The notes under the pieces were generated by a model, which was given only the letters and a program-made list of their open reading frames with translations, was not told where the DNA came from and did no database searches. The position numbers were made by a program, and so were the translations under genes. Of a DNA stretch of 64,000 nucleotides, positions 39,330 through 48,632 are shown in pieces (position 1 is the stretch's first letter; each line of letters opens with the position of its first letter). Source of the stretch: Lapidilactobacillus wuchangensis (GTDB taxonomy: Bacteria > Bacillota > Bacilli > Lactobacillales > Lactobacillaceae); contig NZ_RHOU01000002.1 of NCBI RefSeq assembly GCF_003946645.1, positions 312,456-376,455 of the forward strand. Direction: 5' to 3'.

Positions 39330-40079
39330 ATGGATCGTCAATGGCCACAGCCACTATTTCTTGCTGGTTCGCGGAACGTGGCAGTTCTTTTACTGCATGC
39401 CTACACTGGTAGTTCAACTGATATGCGTTTATTAGCTCAGGCTTTAAATCGCCAGGGCTATTCAGTTTTGGTACCGCAATTTCGAGGTCATGCAACGGCA
39501 GATCCGCTCAATATTCTAATGATGGGGAGTCCAGCAGCTTGGTGGCAGGATACTTTAAAAGCAATTGCTGATTTGCAGCATCGCGGTTATCAGCGGATTG
39601 CTTGTTTTGGCTTGTCGCTTGGTGGCATCTTTGCTGCAAAGGCCGTGCTAACGCAAGCAAGTGTTATTGCTGGGGGAACGATCAGTGCGCCGATTTTTAC
39701 TGACGATTTTTCCCGCATACCGAAGCAATTTATTCATTATGCGCAAAAAATCGACCAGTTAGTCGGCCGCGACACTTATCAACAGCAACGTGAATTACAA
39801 TTGATTCAGCAATTATTACCTCAGCAACTAGCAGATGTGCAAAGTTTGACACGGCAGCTGCAACCGAAAATGGCCTTGATTCAAAAGCCTTTTTTGGTGG
39901 CTCAAGGTGGCTGCGACGAATTAATTGATCCCCAAGCCGGGCGTCGTTTAGCTAAACAGATTCCGGCACAATGGTTGACGTTTTGTTGGTATCCTGAGGC
40001 CGGGCATGTTTTGACGGTCAATCAGGCTCATCAACAATTGGGCCAAGATATAACCAGTTTTCTCGATAAATTGAAATGA
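39330..40079 (+). CDS. est: Alpha/beta hydrolase, carboxylesterase Est30-like
   Basis: 249 aa serine hydrolase of the Est30/YvaK carboxylesterase type. The oxyanion-hole segment LLLHAYTGSSTDM precedes the nucleophile motif GLSLGG (Ser near 95). The acid (GGCDELIDPQAG) and the catalytic His (PEAGHVL) are near the C-terminus. It lies between secG and rnr, as in Bacillus and most lactobacilli. Physiological substrate unknown. ATG follows AAGGAGC. Confidence 0.88.
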   Translation: MDRQWPQPLFLAGSRNVAVLLLHAYTGSSTDMRLLAQALNRQGYSVLVPQFRGHATADPLNILMMGSPAAWWQDTLKAIADLQHRGYQRIACFGLSLGGIFAAKAVLTQASVIAGGTISAPIFTDDFSRIPKQFIHYAQKIDQLVGRDTYQQQRELQLIQQLLPQQLADVQSLTRQLQPKMALIQKPFLVAQGGCDELIDPQAGRRLAKQIPAQWLTFCWYPEAGHVLTVNQAHQQLGQDITSFLDKLK

Positions 40080-40087
40080 GGGTTTAG

Positions 40088-42412
40088 ATGAAAAATGATG
40101 ATTATTTAACAGCGGAAGTGCTCGAAATTTTCCGGGCCAATCCTAATCGGAAATACGCTGTTCAAGATATTAATGATATTTTAAAATTAAATGGTGCTAA
40201 TTCTTTCAAGCGCGTGGTGCGAATTTTAGCAACTTTAGAAGGCGAAAACGCCATTAGTGTTAACGAAGGTGGTCGTTTCAAATTAACACCAACTTCTGAA
40301 GAAGTCACTGGTCGGTTTGCGGCTAATGATAAGGGGTTTGGCTTTGTTCGTTTAGAGGCTGATCCTGACAGCAAGGAAGAAATTCCAGATGTTTTCGTAC
40401 CAAAGCAGAAAACAGCTCATGCCTTACAAGGCGATACGGTAAAGGTGAAGCTTGTTAAGGCCGCTAATCCTTGGAATGGCCGCGGACCTGAAGGCGAAGT
40501 TGAGGAAATCATTGAACATGGTTTAACGCAATTAGTTGGGGAATTCATTCCTTACAGTGATCAACAAGTTAAGAAAACTGGCTTGTTAGGTAGCGTTCGC
40601 AGCCATGACAAAAAGTTTGCTTCTTACCCGGTTTATATTCGTGACACGGGGATCCATCCTCAAGCTGGGGACATGGTTCAAGTTGAAATTACCGAATATC
40701 CTAGCGATGCTTTTCCAACCCGAATGTTGGGGATTGCGATGGCCACTTTAGGTAATAAGAACGATCCCGGTGTTGATATCATGACGATTGTTTATCAACA
40801 TGGCGTGCGGACCGAGTTTCCTGAAGATGCGCTGGCTCAATCAGAAGAAATTCCTGATGAATTATTACCACAGGATTGGGCTAATCGTCGCGATATTACG
40901 GACCAACAAGTGGTGACGATTGATGGCGATGATTCGAAAGACTTTGATGATGCCGTCACTGTTTGGCAATTACCAAATGGCAATTATCATTTAGGTGTTC
41001 ATATTGCCGACGTTAGTCATTATGTGACTGAGGATTCTCCTTTAGATAAAGAAGCTTTTGCTCGTGGGACCAGTACTTACTTGACCGACCGCGTTTTGCC
41101 GATGTTACCATTCCGTTTATCAAACGGGATCTGCTCATTGAATCCTAACGAAAATCGCTTGGCCTTGACTTGTGACATGGAAATTGATGATCGCGGTCAA
41201 GTTGTCAAGCACGAGATTTATCCTAGTGTGATTCGTTCAAAGGCACGCCTAACTTATAACAACGTAAATAAAATTTTGACCGATCATGATCCTGAATTGA
41301 CGGCTGAATATGAGCATTTGGTGCCAATGTTGACACAAATGTCAGCTTTACATGAAATCTTATTTGCTAAGCGCCATCGTCGTGGGGCAATTGATTTCGA
41401 AGAAACTGAAGCTCAAATCAAGGTCGATGAAAAAGGCTGGCCAATTGATATTGTTCTGCGGGATCGTGGTTTATCAGAACGGATGATCGAATCCTTCATG
41501 TTGGCTGCAAATGAGACAGTTGCTGAACATTTCAGCCGCGAACAAGTGCCATTCTTGTACCGGGTCCACGAAACACCTGATGCTGAAAAAGTGAAGTCAT
41601 TCTTCGAATTTGTTTCTGCCTTTGGTATTGTTGGCCATGGTAAAGCTGACCACATTAAGCCAATTGAATTGCAACAAGCTTTAGCTAAGGTTGCGGGCAC
41701 GCCGGAAGAAATGGTTGTTACGACGATGCTTTTACGGAGTATGAAGCAAGCTCATTATTCAACTGAACAACTGGGACATTTTGGGATCGGTGCTGATTAC
41801 TATACCCACTTTACCTCACCAATTCGCCGTTATCCTGACTTGATCGTCCATCGTTTGATTCATAGTTATGCCGCTGTTGGTAAAACAGAAGCTAACAAGG
41901 AAAAATGGACGGAGAAGTTACCAGATATTGCCACTTTCACTTCAGAACAAGAGCGTCGTTCAATTGATACTGAACGTGATGTTGATGACCTGAAGAAGGC
42001 CCAATATATGATGTCAAAAGTCGGCCAAGAATTTACTGGTGTGATTGCGTCAGTCTTGAAGTTTGGGATGTTTGTTTCCTTAGATAATACAGTTGAAGGT
42101 TTAATTCATATTTCGAATTTACGTGATGATTACTACGATTATGATGAGAGACAAATGACTTTAACTGGTGCTAAAACACATACCATCTTTAAGATTGGGC
42201 AAGAAATCAAAGTCAAAGTTTTACGTGCTGATCCTGATCAAGGTCAAATCGATTTCATTATTGCTGGTCAGGATACACCAGCAGATTTCACTGATTCGAA
42301 ATCAAAGCCAGCAGCTAAAACAACTGGTGCGCCATCACGACACCATAATAAGTATGAACGCAAAAATGATGGCAAAAGTAATGGACGGCGGCCTCAAAAG
42401 AACCGTCGTTAG
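40088..42412 (+). CDS. rnr: Ribonuclease R
   Basis: 3'-5' exoribonuclease that degrades structured RNA, 774 aa. An N-terminal winged-helix region is followed by cold-shock domains (FAANDKGFGFVRL near residue 75). The catalytic RNB domain contains TIDGDDSKDFDDAV (metal-binding aspartates, near 278-291). The S1 domain follows (FTGVIASVLKFGMFVSLDN, near 650), then a Lys/Arg-rich tail. It is 8 bp after est and 24 bp before smpB; RNase R and SmpB act together in trans-translation. Confidence 0.96.
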   Translation: MKNDDYLTAEVLEIFRANPNRKYAVQDINDILKLNGANSFKRVVRILATLEGENAISVNEGGRFKLTPTSEEVTGRFAANDKGFGFVRLEADPDSKEEIPDVFVPKQKTAHALQGDTVKVKLVKAANPWNGRGPEGEVEEIIEHGLTQLVGEFIPYSDQQVKKTGLLGSVRSHDKKFASYPVYIRDTGIHPQAGDMVQVEITEYPSDAFPTRMLGIAMATLGNKNDPGVDIMTIVYQHGVRTEFPEDALAQSEEIPDELLPQDWANRRDITDQQVVTIDGDDSKDFDDAVTVWQLPNGNYHLGVHIADVSHYVTEDSPLDKEAFARGTSTYLTDRVLPMLPFRLSNGICSLNPNENRLALTCDMEIDDRGQVVKHEIYPSVIRSKARLTYNNVNKILTDHDPELTAEYEHLVPMLTQMSALHEILFAKRHRRGAIDFEETEAQIKVDEKGWPIDIVLRDRGLSERMIESFMLAANETVAEHFSREQVPFLYRVHETPDAEKVKSFFEFVSAFGIVGHGKADHIKPIELQQALAKVAGTPEEMVVTTMLLRSMKQAHYSTEQLGHFGIGADYYTHFTSPIRRYPDLIVHRLIHSYAAVGKTEANKEKWTEKLPDIATFTSEQERRSIDTERDVDDLKKAQYMMSKVGQEFTGVIASVLKFGMFVSLDNTVEGLIHISNLRDDYYDYDERQMTLTGAKTHTIFKIGQEIKVKVLRADPDQGQIDFIIAGQDTPADFTDSKSKPAAKTTGAPSRHHNKYERKNDGKSNGRRPQKNRR

Positions 42413-42436
42413 TCAATTGAAGAGGTGGTGTTTACT

Positions 42437-42907
42437 TTGGCAAAGAGAAAAGAAAAACCTCGTAATCAAGTGGCAACTAACCGCAAAGCGCAACATGACT
42501 ACACCATCACTGACACGTATGAAGCGGGGATTGCGCTGACTGGTACTGAAATTAAATCAGTTCGTGCAGGCAAAATTAACTTAAAAGACGGGTTTGCCCA
42601 GTTTCATCGTGGCGAGTTATGGTTAGAAAATGTTCATATTAGTCCTTATGATGCCGGCAATCGCTTTAATCACGATCCGCTGCGCAATCGTAAACTGTTA
42701 CTGCATAAACGTGAGCTCGCTAAAATCAGTGGCGTGATTAAAACCGCTGGGATGACCATTGTGCCTTTGAAAGTTTATTTAAAGCATGGTTATGCTAAAG
42801 TGTTGTTAGGCGTTGCGCAGGGTAAGCATGAATACGATAAGCGTGAGACCATTAAACGTCGTGAACAAGATCGCGAATTGCGCCGCGTCCTAAAGAATAA
42901 TTTCTAA
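42437..42907 (+). CDS. smpB: SsrA-binding protein SmpB
   Basis: Binds tmRNA and delivers it to stalled ribosomes. 156 aa from TTG 42437, chosen because it gives the usual [17 protein letters not shown] start and AGAGGTGG is 8 bp upstream; the frame opens 12 bp earlier at a GTG inside that site. Core motifs are [19 protein letters not shown] and the C-terminal [19 protein letters not shown]. The tmRNA gene itself is not in the window; the sequence after smpB holds only hairpins. Confidence 0.95.
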   Translation: MAKRKEKPRNQVATNRKAQHDYTITDTYEAGIALTGTEIKSVRAGKINLKDGFAQFHRGELWLENVHISPYDAGNRFNHDPLRNRKLLLHKRELAKISGVIKTAGMTIVPLKVYLKHGYAKVLLGVAQGKHEYDKRETIKRREQDRELRRVLKNNF

Positions 42908-42999
42908 GAAACGTTATTTAATCGTTTCTTAATAAAAAAGTCCACAAATAGTCATTGCTTATCTAGTAACACTCATTTATGATAAGCATTGGACTATTT
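42906..42999 (+). terminator. Two hairpins after smpB, the second a terminator
   Basis: AAGAAACG/CGTTTCTT (42906-42930) overlaps the smpB stop. A longer hairpin AATAGTCATTGCTTATC / GATAAGCATTGGACTATT (42948-42997) follows, then TTTTATTTTA. Confidence 0.75.
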
Positions 43000-43139
43000 T
43001 TATTTTATACAAGTATTCAAAATCTAGTGTCAGTCAAAGAAAGTTACAATGATCATGATTATCATTTTGTTTTGAGTTTTTCCAAAAGTTATTTTTTAGG
43101 GCAACTTACTTTGAAAAGCACTGAAAATTAGGTGGCATA

Positions 43140-44258
43140 ATGGCAAAGCATGCACGTTCCGAACGGATCCAAAATGAAGCAGCAACGAATAATGAACAAC
43201 CACTTCCCAAAAAATCACATCGTGTTTTAAAAATTGTTTTACTTAGTTTAGCGGTCGTCTTACTGGCAGCTGGCGCTTATGGTTTGCATTTGTACACTCA
43301 AGCTAAATCAGCGCTTGATAAAACTTACTCTTCCGTCGATAAGGCGGCTGAAGCTAAGACCGCCAAAGTTGTTGCGGCAACTGAACCATTCTCAGTCTTG
43401 CTTTTAGGGACCGATACTGGGGATGAAGGTCGAACTGAAGTTAACGGTAATTCTGACACCATTATTGTGGCCACCGTTAATCCTAAGAAAAAGCAAACGA
43501 CGTTAGTTAGTATTCCTCGGGATACCATGGCCGAAATTATTGGCACCTCGTCATTTGATTTTGAGAAAATCAATGCGGCTAATAATATTGGTGGCGCGAA
43601 AATGGCCTTAAATTCTGTTTCTAAGCTTTTAAATGTGCCCCTGACTAATTATGTCTCAATCAACATGGGCGGCCTTAAAAAGATTGTTGAGGCCGTTGGT
43701 GGGGTTGAAGTCGACGTACCTTTCTCCTTTAGTTCAAATGGCTCGACTTTTACTAAGGGTAAGATGAAATTGGATGGTAAACAGGCTTTGGATTATGCGC
43801 GGATGCGTTACGAAGATCCCCAAGGCGACTATGGCCGTCAGAAACGGCAACGCCAGATTATTACCGCAATTCTGAAATCAGCTGCTAGTACTGGTACGTT
43901 GGCTAATTTCACTAAGTTAATGGATGCCATTTCTGATAATTTGACAACTAACTTTACCACCGACCAAATGATTACGATTTTCAAAAATTATCGGTCATCA
44001 GCCACCAATGTGACCAGTGATCATTTACAAGGGATCAGTGCTTATGCTGGTGATGCCGCGGTACAAGTTCCAACAACTGCCGAATTACAACGGGTCTCAG
44101 ATATTATTCGAACTGAATTAGAGTTAGAGAAAGAAACAATCAGTAATAGTACCACTAAGGAAAATGAATATAATAAACAACAGAACGGCTTTATTTTCGA
44201 CAATCCAACTGAAGTTCAAGATTATTATGTGTATCCTTTACAAAGTACAACCAATTAA
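43140..44258 (+). CDS. LytR-CpsA-Psr (LCP) family cell-wall polymer ligase
   Basis: 372 aa. A basic cytosolic N-terminus is followed by one membrane helix (VLKIVLLSLAVVLLAAGAYG, near 30-50) and an extracellular LCP domain. The arginine-rich pyrophosphate-binding motifs are visible: DTIIVATVNPKKKQTTLVSI followed by PRDT, and later DYARMRYEDPQGDYGR followed by QKRQRQ. LCP enzymes transfer wall teichoic acid or polysaccharide from lipid carrier to peptidoglycan. The gene stands alone with its own strong terminator. Exact glycopolymer unknown. Confidence 0.9.
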   Translation: MAKHARSERIQNEAATNNEQPLPKKSHRVLKIVLLSLAVVLLAAGAYGLHLYTQAKSALDKTYSSVDKAAEAKTAKVVAATEPFSVLLLGTDTGDEGRTEVNGNSDTIIVATVNPKKKQTTLVSIPRDTMAEIIGTSSFDFEKINAANNIGGAKMALNSVSKLLNVPLTNYVSINMGGLKKIVEAVGGVEVDVPFSFSSNGSTFTKGKMKLDGKQALDYARMRYEDPQGDYGRQKRQRQIITAILKSAASTGTLANFTKLMDAISDNLTTNFTTDQMITIFKNYRSSATNVTSDHLQGISAYAGDAAVQVPTTAELQRVSDIIRTELELEKETISNSTTKENEYNKQQNGFIFDNPTEVQDYYVYPLQSTTN

Positions 44259-44289
44259 GCTGATTTAATTAACATCAGTTTTAAATGCT

Positions 44290-44337
44290 AAAGAGCTGCC
44301 CGACCGAACTTGAACAAGTTCGGTCGGGCAGCTCTTT
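44290..44337 (+). terminator. Terminator of the LCP gene
   Basis: A near-perfect 21-bp hairpin: arms GAGCTGCCCGACCGAACTTG and its complement around AA, followed by TTTTCG. The remaining gap (44338-44560) shows no recognisable gene or repeat. Confidence 0.92.
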
Positions 44338-44574
44338 TCGATTGGTTTAAAGGTTCCGACTAGGTGAGCCATGATGCAGTTCGCCCCGCTATTGTTAGTT
44401 GGCATTTAACCCGGTTAGTAGTTTGACGTAGCCCTGATTTCAAGTGGTGCTGAACTTGAGGCTTAGTGGAAAACAGCAGCTCGACTTGTCAGCCGTCCCT
44501 TAAATTAGGTAAACTAATAAGCAGCAATAACGCATTTATTCGCTTTAAAAATCAATTATTATCAGGAGTGAGCA

Positions 44575-44967
44575 GTGGTCATGAAACAATTTGACTGGGA
44601 GTCATATTTACGGCATTTACGGCAATTAATCCCGGCGGTTTTATTTGTTTGGTTATTTACCCATTTGCAGCAAACCAGTGGCTTGGACTTAGCCTGGCGT
44701 TGGACTGATGCTTATTTGCTGGTTAGCTTTTTGGGCAGTAGTCCGCTTTGGTGGCACGTTTGGCAGCTGTGGCAAGCGCGCCGACAATCGCAACGAGAGC
44801 TGCAGGCTGAACAACAGGTCAAGCAAATGAGTGCTCAACATCGACGCGGACGTTATTTGGATCGCTTTTTTACTTTTTGTGGGCGATTAGCGCTTAATTT
44901 ACTAGTTTTGGCGATTAGTCCCTTGTTTGCCATATATTGGTTGTTGCAGTTGGCGTTTCATCATTAG
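44575..44967 (+). CDS. Small membrane protein of unknown function
   Basis: 130 aa with hydrophobic segments near residues 17-30 and 45-65 and a C-terminal pair (FCGRLALNLLVLAISPLFAIYWLL), separated by a charged Gln/Arg-rich loop (about 68-95). I do not recognise the family. GTG 44575 is 6 nt from AGGAG; ATG 44581 is the alternative. The last 66 bp overlap the 3' end of the convergent polytopic membrane protein gene, so both genes share coding DNA on opposite strands. Confidence 0.6.
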   Translation: MVMKQFDWESYLRHLRQLIPAVLFVWLFTHLQQTSGLDLAWRWTDAYLLVSFLGSSPLWWHVWQLWQARRQSQRELQAEQQVKQMSAQHRRGRYLDRFFTFCGRLALNLLVLAISPLFAIYWLLQLAFHH

Positions 44968-46638
44968 CCGATAACGTAGCAGCTGACTTAGAGCTACCAA
45001 CCAAATCAAGCCGACAAATGCGAGTAACCACGGCATTGGTAGGGTGCTGTGATAGTGGAGTAGCAGTTGATTATGGCCGGGACGGCTGACCACAGTTGGT
45101 TGGCCAATGCTGCTGAGGGCTAATGGTTTGACGAGCTTTTGCTTACTAGCAGGTAAAGATAATTGACTGTCATGATACAGAACCACTGGCAGTTGCACCG
45201 GCCGATCATCGCGGGCAAACCAACTGATCAATAAACCATTAGGCGTGACTTTTTTCGTGACCTTCTGGTGGCTAAAAACAATTTCGCGAGCGTAAGTATT
45301 GTACTTACTCGCTTTGGTTGGCTGATCCACTGGCAAGTAATCTGGCGTCGACTTTTGCAAATTAGTTAGCAGGTCGAGCAGTTGCGGACTGGCCATGCTT
45401 TGGCGAATGGCCTGATTACTATTAAGCACATAAGAATGAGTCACATGCTGTGCCTGCCAGTCTTTGTGATAGAAGCTCTGTAAAGATTGACTAGTACTGG
45501 CGCTAGTTTGTAAGAGGCCGAGTAGGGTTAAGAAGGTCAGGAAATAAGGACCGATCCGTTCAAAGTTCGGCACTTCTTTCAGCAATTGCCCGTAACCGAT
45601 AATTAACAAGACGGTAAATGGGGCAAAGAAACGAAATGGGAATTGAATTAATTCGGCAAAGAACATTTTTTGTTGGATAAAGTGGTCCCAGGGTAATAGA
45701 TTGGTTGATAAAAGTAGAAAGACCAAAGCGGTCAGCCAAATCAGATGATTATAGAGGCTTAACTGGCGCCAATGACGAATCAACGGCCAAATCGCCGTCA
45801 GGCCGAGAATAATCAGCACCACGGGCATAACTAACCAATACCAAGCCGCAGTATTAATTGAATCCTGGGACATATTGCCATTAATAAATGGCGGCAAGAT
45901 GTCATTATGCCGGTATAAAGTGAACATTGCGTACCAAATGTTGGCCGTCAAACCAAGGTAAATTAGCAAAGCCTGACCAATTTGTTTGAATAAACGGCCA
46001 ACTTTACCATGATAAAGGGCAGTAGCAACAAAGGGGATGTAAAGCAGAACTAACATGATGGTCGAAAGCACATGAATTTGCGTCATTAGGGCTAATACGA
46101 GTGCTGTTGACCAAACTGGCAGTTGTTTATCGCGGACGATTTTGGATAAAGGAATTAGTGCTAGGGGCATTAAACTGGTGCCCCAGCTAGTGAAGCCTTG
46201 ACTTAAAGTCCAATATTGAATGGCATAAGTGGTGATAAATAATCCGGCTAGTGGCAAGGCCAACGTTTTCTTCAGCCGATTAGTTCGTAGTAAGAGGTAC
46301 ATCGAACCGCCGGCGAATAAGTAAAGAACCAAATCAGAGAGAATCTGATAATGGCGCCAAGAACCACTGATCAAGACTAAGAAGCCTTGAAAATAGGCAA
46401 ATAAAGGCCCATAAACGGCATTAACAACTCGTCCTGATTGTTGAAAGCCGAAAAAAGTAGTGAAATAATTAAAGTGCCCGGTTTTGATTTGCATCGCCGT
46501 ATCGTAGAAACGATTGTAGTGAAAAATGGCATCACCGCCCATGATAATGCCTTTAGAACAAATATATGGCAGCAACATTAAACAGCTAAAGGCCAGAATA
46601 ATGGCCGCTGGCAATAATCGCTTTAGTTTTTCTTTCAT
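44902..46638 (-). CDS. Polytopic membrane protein, GT-C/YfhO-like
   Basis: 578 aa with about 11-12 membrane helices. An N-terminal helix is followed by a first extracytoplasmic loop containing GGDAIFHYNRFYD. Its acidic residues occupy the place of the catalytic loop in GT-C glycosyltransferases and YfhO-like proteins. A C-terminal ~150-residue soluble segment precedes a last helix and a basic tail. Such proteins in lactobacilli are usually annotated as YfhO-like or '6-pyruvoyl-tetrahydropterin synthase related' membrane proteins and are suspected of glycan modification; this is inference. ATG follows AGGGGAGAA. Convergent overlap with the upstream small gene. Confidence 0.7.
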   Translation of the reverse strand: MKEKLKRLLPAAIILAFSCLMLLPYICSKGIIMGGDAIFHYNRFYDTAMQIKTGHFNYFTTFFGFQQSGRVVNAVYGPLFAYFQGFLVLISGSWRHYQILSDLVLYLFAGGSMYLLLRTNRLKKTLALPLAGLFITTYAIQYWTLSQGFTSWGTSLMPLALIPLSKIVRDKQLPVWSTALVLALMTQIHVLSTIMLVLLYIPFVATALYHGKVGRLFKQIGQALLIYLGLTANIWYAMFTLYRHNDILPPFINGNMSQDSINTAAWYWLVMPVVLIILGLTAIWPLIRHWRQLSLYNHLIWLTALVFLLLSTNLLPWDHFIQQKMFFAELIQFPFRFFAPFTVLLIIGYGQLLKEVPNFERIGPYFLTFLTLLGLLQTSASTSQSLQSFYHKDWQAQHVTHSYVLNSNQAIRQSMASPQLLDLLTNLQKSTPDYLPVDQPTKASKYNTYAREIVFSHQKVTKKVTPNGLLISWFARDDRPVQLPVVLYHDSQLSLPASKQKLVKPLALSSIGQPTVVSRPGHNQLLLHYHSTLPMPWLLAFVGLIWLVALSQLLRYRLMMKRQLQQPIYGKQGTNRQN

Positions 46639-46844
46639 GATTCTCCCCTAATTGTCTTCTTGGCCGACTGGCTTTCATTAGAATTAGTATAAAAAAAATC
46701 ATCAAAAAAGTCCGCGATAGCGGTTACTGTGCTAGTCAAGTTTTTTCATTACTGAAATGAGATTGTGCTGGTGACCGAATTGGCTTATAGTTGAATCATT
46801 ATTGTTGGATCGGCAAACTTTTGATGGTAAAAGGAGTAGTGCAG

Positions 46845-47627
46845 ATGAATGATTTCAAGGGAACACTCGATGCAGAGCAATTACAAATTGATTTTGGTAT
46901 TGATCGCGGTCAGTTGGCCTTAGTCCCGACCGGCCAGTTAGCGGCCAGTTCCGCTGGTGATCCGGCCACCGTCAATTTACTGTGGCAAGCTGGCGTCATT
47001 AAAGCTGTCACTCAAAAAGCAGTGACCCTGAACGATGCTGAATTTGGAGCCGTCTTAACCTTACCTTGGGCCGTTGACAGCCAATATTTATTACCATTTC
47101 TGAAAAACACTTTATTGAAGCAACCGCTGACTAAGCTACCGGCCAATCTTGAAAAACAATTAGTGAGTTACTGGCAACCTTTTGCCCAATTCTTGGCTTT
47201 CATGAATCAAACGCCAACTAGTCAGCCTGAGTCAGCAACAGGTACCAAGGCGAAGCCGGCTGGTAAGGCCGTTCATCGTTGGCGCGCGGCTGTGGCTAAG
47301 ATTGATTTTCAAATCGATTATCAAGGCTGCCAGGCGACAGCACGGTGGGTAAAACGCAATGAAATGGTATTGGCACCAGGGGCGACCCTGTTGGCCGACC
47401 CGCCTTTAAATAAAGATGGTCGGTTAGGGTTTAGTGCTCGCTTTGGCCAACAATTACGTACCGAGCATCAAACTGAATATAAAAATTTTGTCACCACGGC
47501 ACCGATTACTTTGAAAAGTGTCAATGAAGTCGGACTGTTCTTGTATTTTGGTGGCACCAATAGTTGGTTAGTATTGCATGATGACCAAGGAAAAACGATT
47601 CATGATTGGACCGTGGTCGAAAAATAA
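46845..47627 (+). CDS. Hypothetical protein, possibly with a C-terminal DUF4357-like domain
   Basis: 260 aa soluble protein; no signal peptide or membrane helix. The N-terminal ~110 residues (FKGTLDAEQLQIDFGIDRG...) match nothing I know. A Pro/Thr/Lys-rich linker near 125-145 separates a C-terminal domain. Its pattern, ATARWVKRNEMVLAPGATLL and later KSVNEVGLFLYFGGTNSWLV, loosely recalls DUF4357, in which a short strand-turn is followed by a 'GxxxNGW' helix. That resemblance is weak. ATG 46845 follows AAGGAG. It lies just upstream of the TetR gene and could be under a shared or separate promoter. Confidence 0.55.
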   Translation: MNDFKGTLDAEQLQIDFGIDRGQLALVPTGQLAASSAGDPATVNLLWQAGVIKAVTQKAVTLNDAEFGAVLTLPWAVDSQYLLPFLKNTLLKQPLTKLPANLEKQLVSYWQPFAQFLAFMNQTPTSQPESATGTKAKPAGKAVHRWRAAVAKIDFQIDYQGCQATARWVKRNEMVLAPGATLLADPPLNKDGRLGFSARFGQQLRTEHQTEYKNFVTTAPITLKSVNEVGLFLYFGGTNSWLVLHDDQGKTIHDWTVVEK

Positions 47628-47638
47628 AGTCAAAAAGG

Positions 47639-47698
47639 TAGTGACACTTTGTCACTTGTCTGCTATAATATTTTTGTGTGAGTAACAAAGTGTCACTA
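47639..47698 (+). promoter_or_regulatory. Promoter and paired operators of the TetR gene
   Basis: TAGTGACACTTTGTCACTT (47639-47657) contains the perfect palindrome GTGACA-CTT-TGTCAC. AGTAACAAAGTGTCACTA (47681-47698) is an inverted second copy. Between them sits -10 TATAAT (47664-47669); the -35 GTGACA (47641-47646) lies inside the first operator with a 17 nt spacer. This is a classic autorepression layout. Confidence 0.8.
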
Positions 47699-47713
47699 GA
47701 GAGGAGCTAGATT

Positions 47714-48316
47714 GTGCCAAAAGCAACTTTTCTAAATTTGTCTGCTGCTCGCCGTCGTGAAATTGATCAATTATTAGTCGAAACTTTTTATGATACTCCT
47801 GCTAGCCAAGTTAAGGTGGCAACAATTGTTGCTAAGATGGGAATGTCGCGAGGAGCTTTTTATAAATACTTTGCGAATATTAATGATGCGTTTACTTATA
47901 CTTTGCGGCAAAACGCTAAAGTGATTCGTCATGATATTCTTTACAGTATTGATGATAGCGACGATAATTTTTTTGATGGGATTGAGAATTATTTACGTTG
48001 GTGTACGCGCTTATCACGAAATAGTTATTACTGGCAACGTTTATCGCTATTAACGCGTTCAACGACCGAGTTAGCTTATCGTGAAGTTCGGGTGATCGAT
48101 AGTAGTTCTGACTTTATTAAGCAAGTGATTGCTGTTATTCGTCAAAATCAACTTAACATTGATTCTGACGATGAGATGATCAGTTTCTTATATTTCATGT
48201 TGGAATGTATTATCTCATCGATCAACGATTATATTGTTAATCAGTGGACCACTGAGCAGCTATTAACAGATTTTCGCTACAAACGTAAATGGTTGGTTAC
48301 CAATCTTGCTGATTGA
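47714..48316 (+). CDS. TetR family transcriptional regulator
   Basis: 200 aa. N-terminal TetR helix-turn-helix: VATIVAKMGMSRGAFYKYF (about residues 36-54). The effector domain has no assignable ligand. The start is GTG 47714 after GAGGAG. Two inverted operator-like copies surround its own promoter, so it very likely represses itself. No divergent gene is present and the next plus-strand gene is 5 kb away, so its regulon is probably itself plus distant genes. Confidence 0.85.
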   Translation: MPKATFLNLSAARRREIDQLLVETFYDTPASQVKVATIVAKMGMSRGAFYKYFANINDAFTYTLRQNAKVIRHDILYSIDDSDDNFFDGIENYLRWCTRLSRNSYYWQRLSLLTRSTTELAYREVRVIDSSSDFIKQVIAVIRQNQLNIDSDDEMISFLYFMLECIISSINDYIVNQWTTEQLLTDFRYKRKWLVTNLAD

Positions 48317-48497
48317 TGATCGGCCCAGCAGTCAATTAACGACAACGAACGTGAACAAGTTTAACTGAATCGATCTATTCGGGGGAAGGGTTGATTTAGT
48401 CATCAGCAAAGTTGCGGACCAACAAGCCAATTTAGTGCAGCTACTTATTGTTGATCACCAGTAGTTGACAGCTTCATGTTTCATCGTTTCAATTCAC

Positions 48498-48562
48498 AAA
48501 AAAAGACTCAACTGCTTAATTTACCCAGTAAACGGTTAATTAAGTTAGTTGAGCCTTTTTTA
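48498..48562. terminator. Bidirectional terminator between TetR and the FetB-like gene
   Basis: GACTCAACT-CTTAATT / AATTAAG-AGTTGAGCC long hairpin flanked by A7 on the left and T6 on the right; serves both convergent genes. The rest of 48317-48632 shows no gene; a 25-codon stretch near 48394-48465 could be a degraded coding remnant but is too short to call. Confidence 0.85.
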
Positions 48563-48632
48563 ATGCCCCTTAAGCAGGCGCTACTTTTTGACGCGAGTTG
48601 TGGGCGAACTTGGGCGGTGAAGGTGGCGCCAA

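Noticed and set aside
42908..43139. tmRNA (ssrA) gene after smpB
   Set aside because: The region holds two hairpins and AT-rich DNA, but no tRNA-Ala-like acceptor or tag reading frame.
48394..48465. Short open stretch after the TetR gene that reads like protein (VDLVISKVADQQANLVQLL)
   Set aside because: Only ~25 codons between in-frame stops and no start or ribosome site; may be a degraded gene remnant but cannot be supported.
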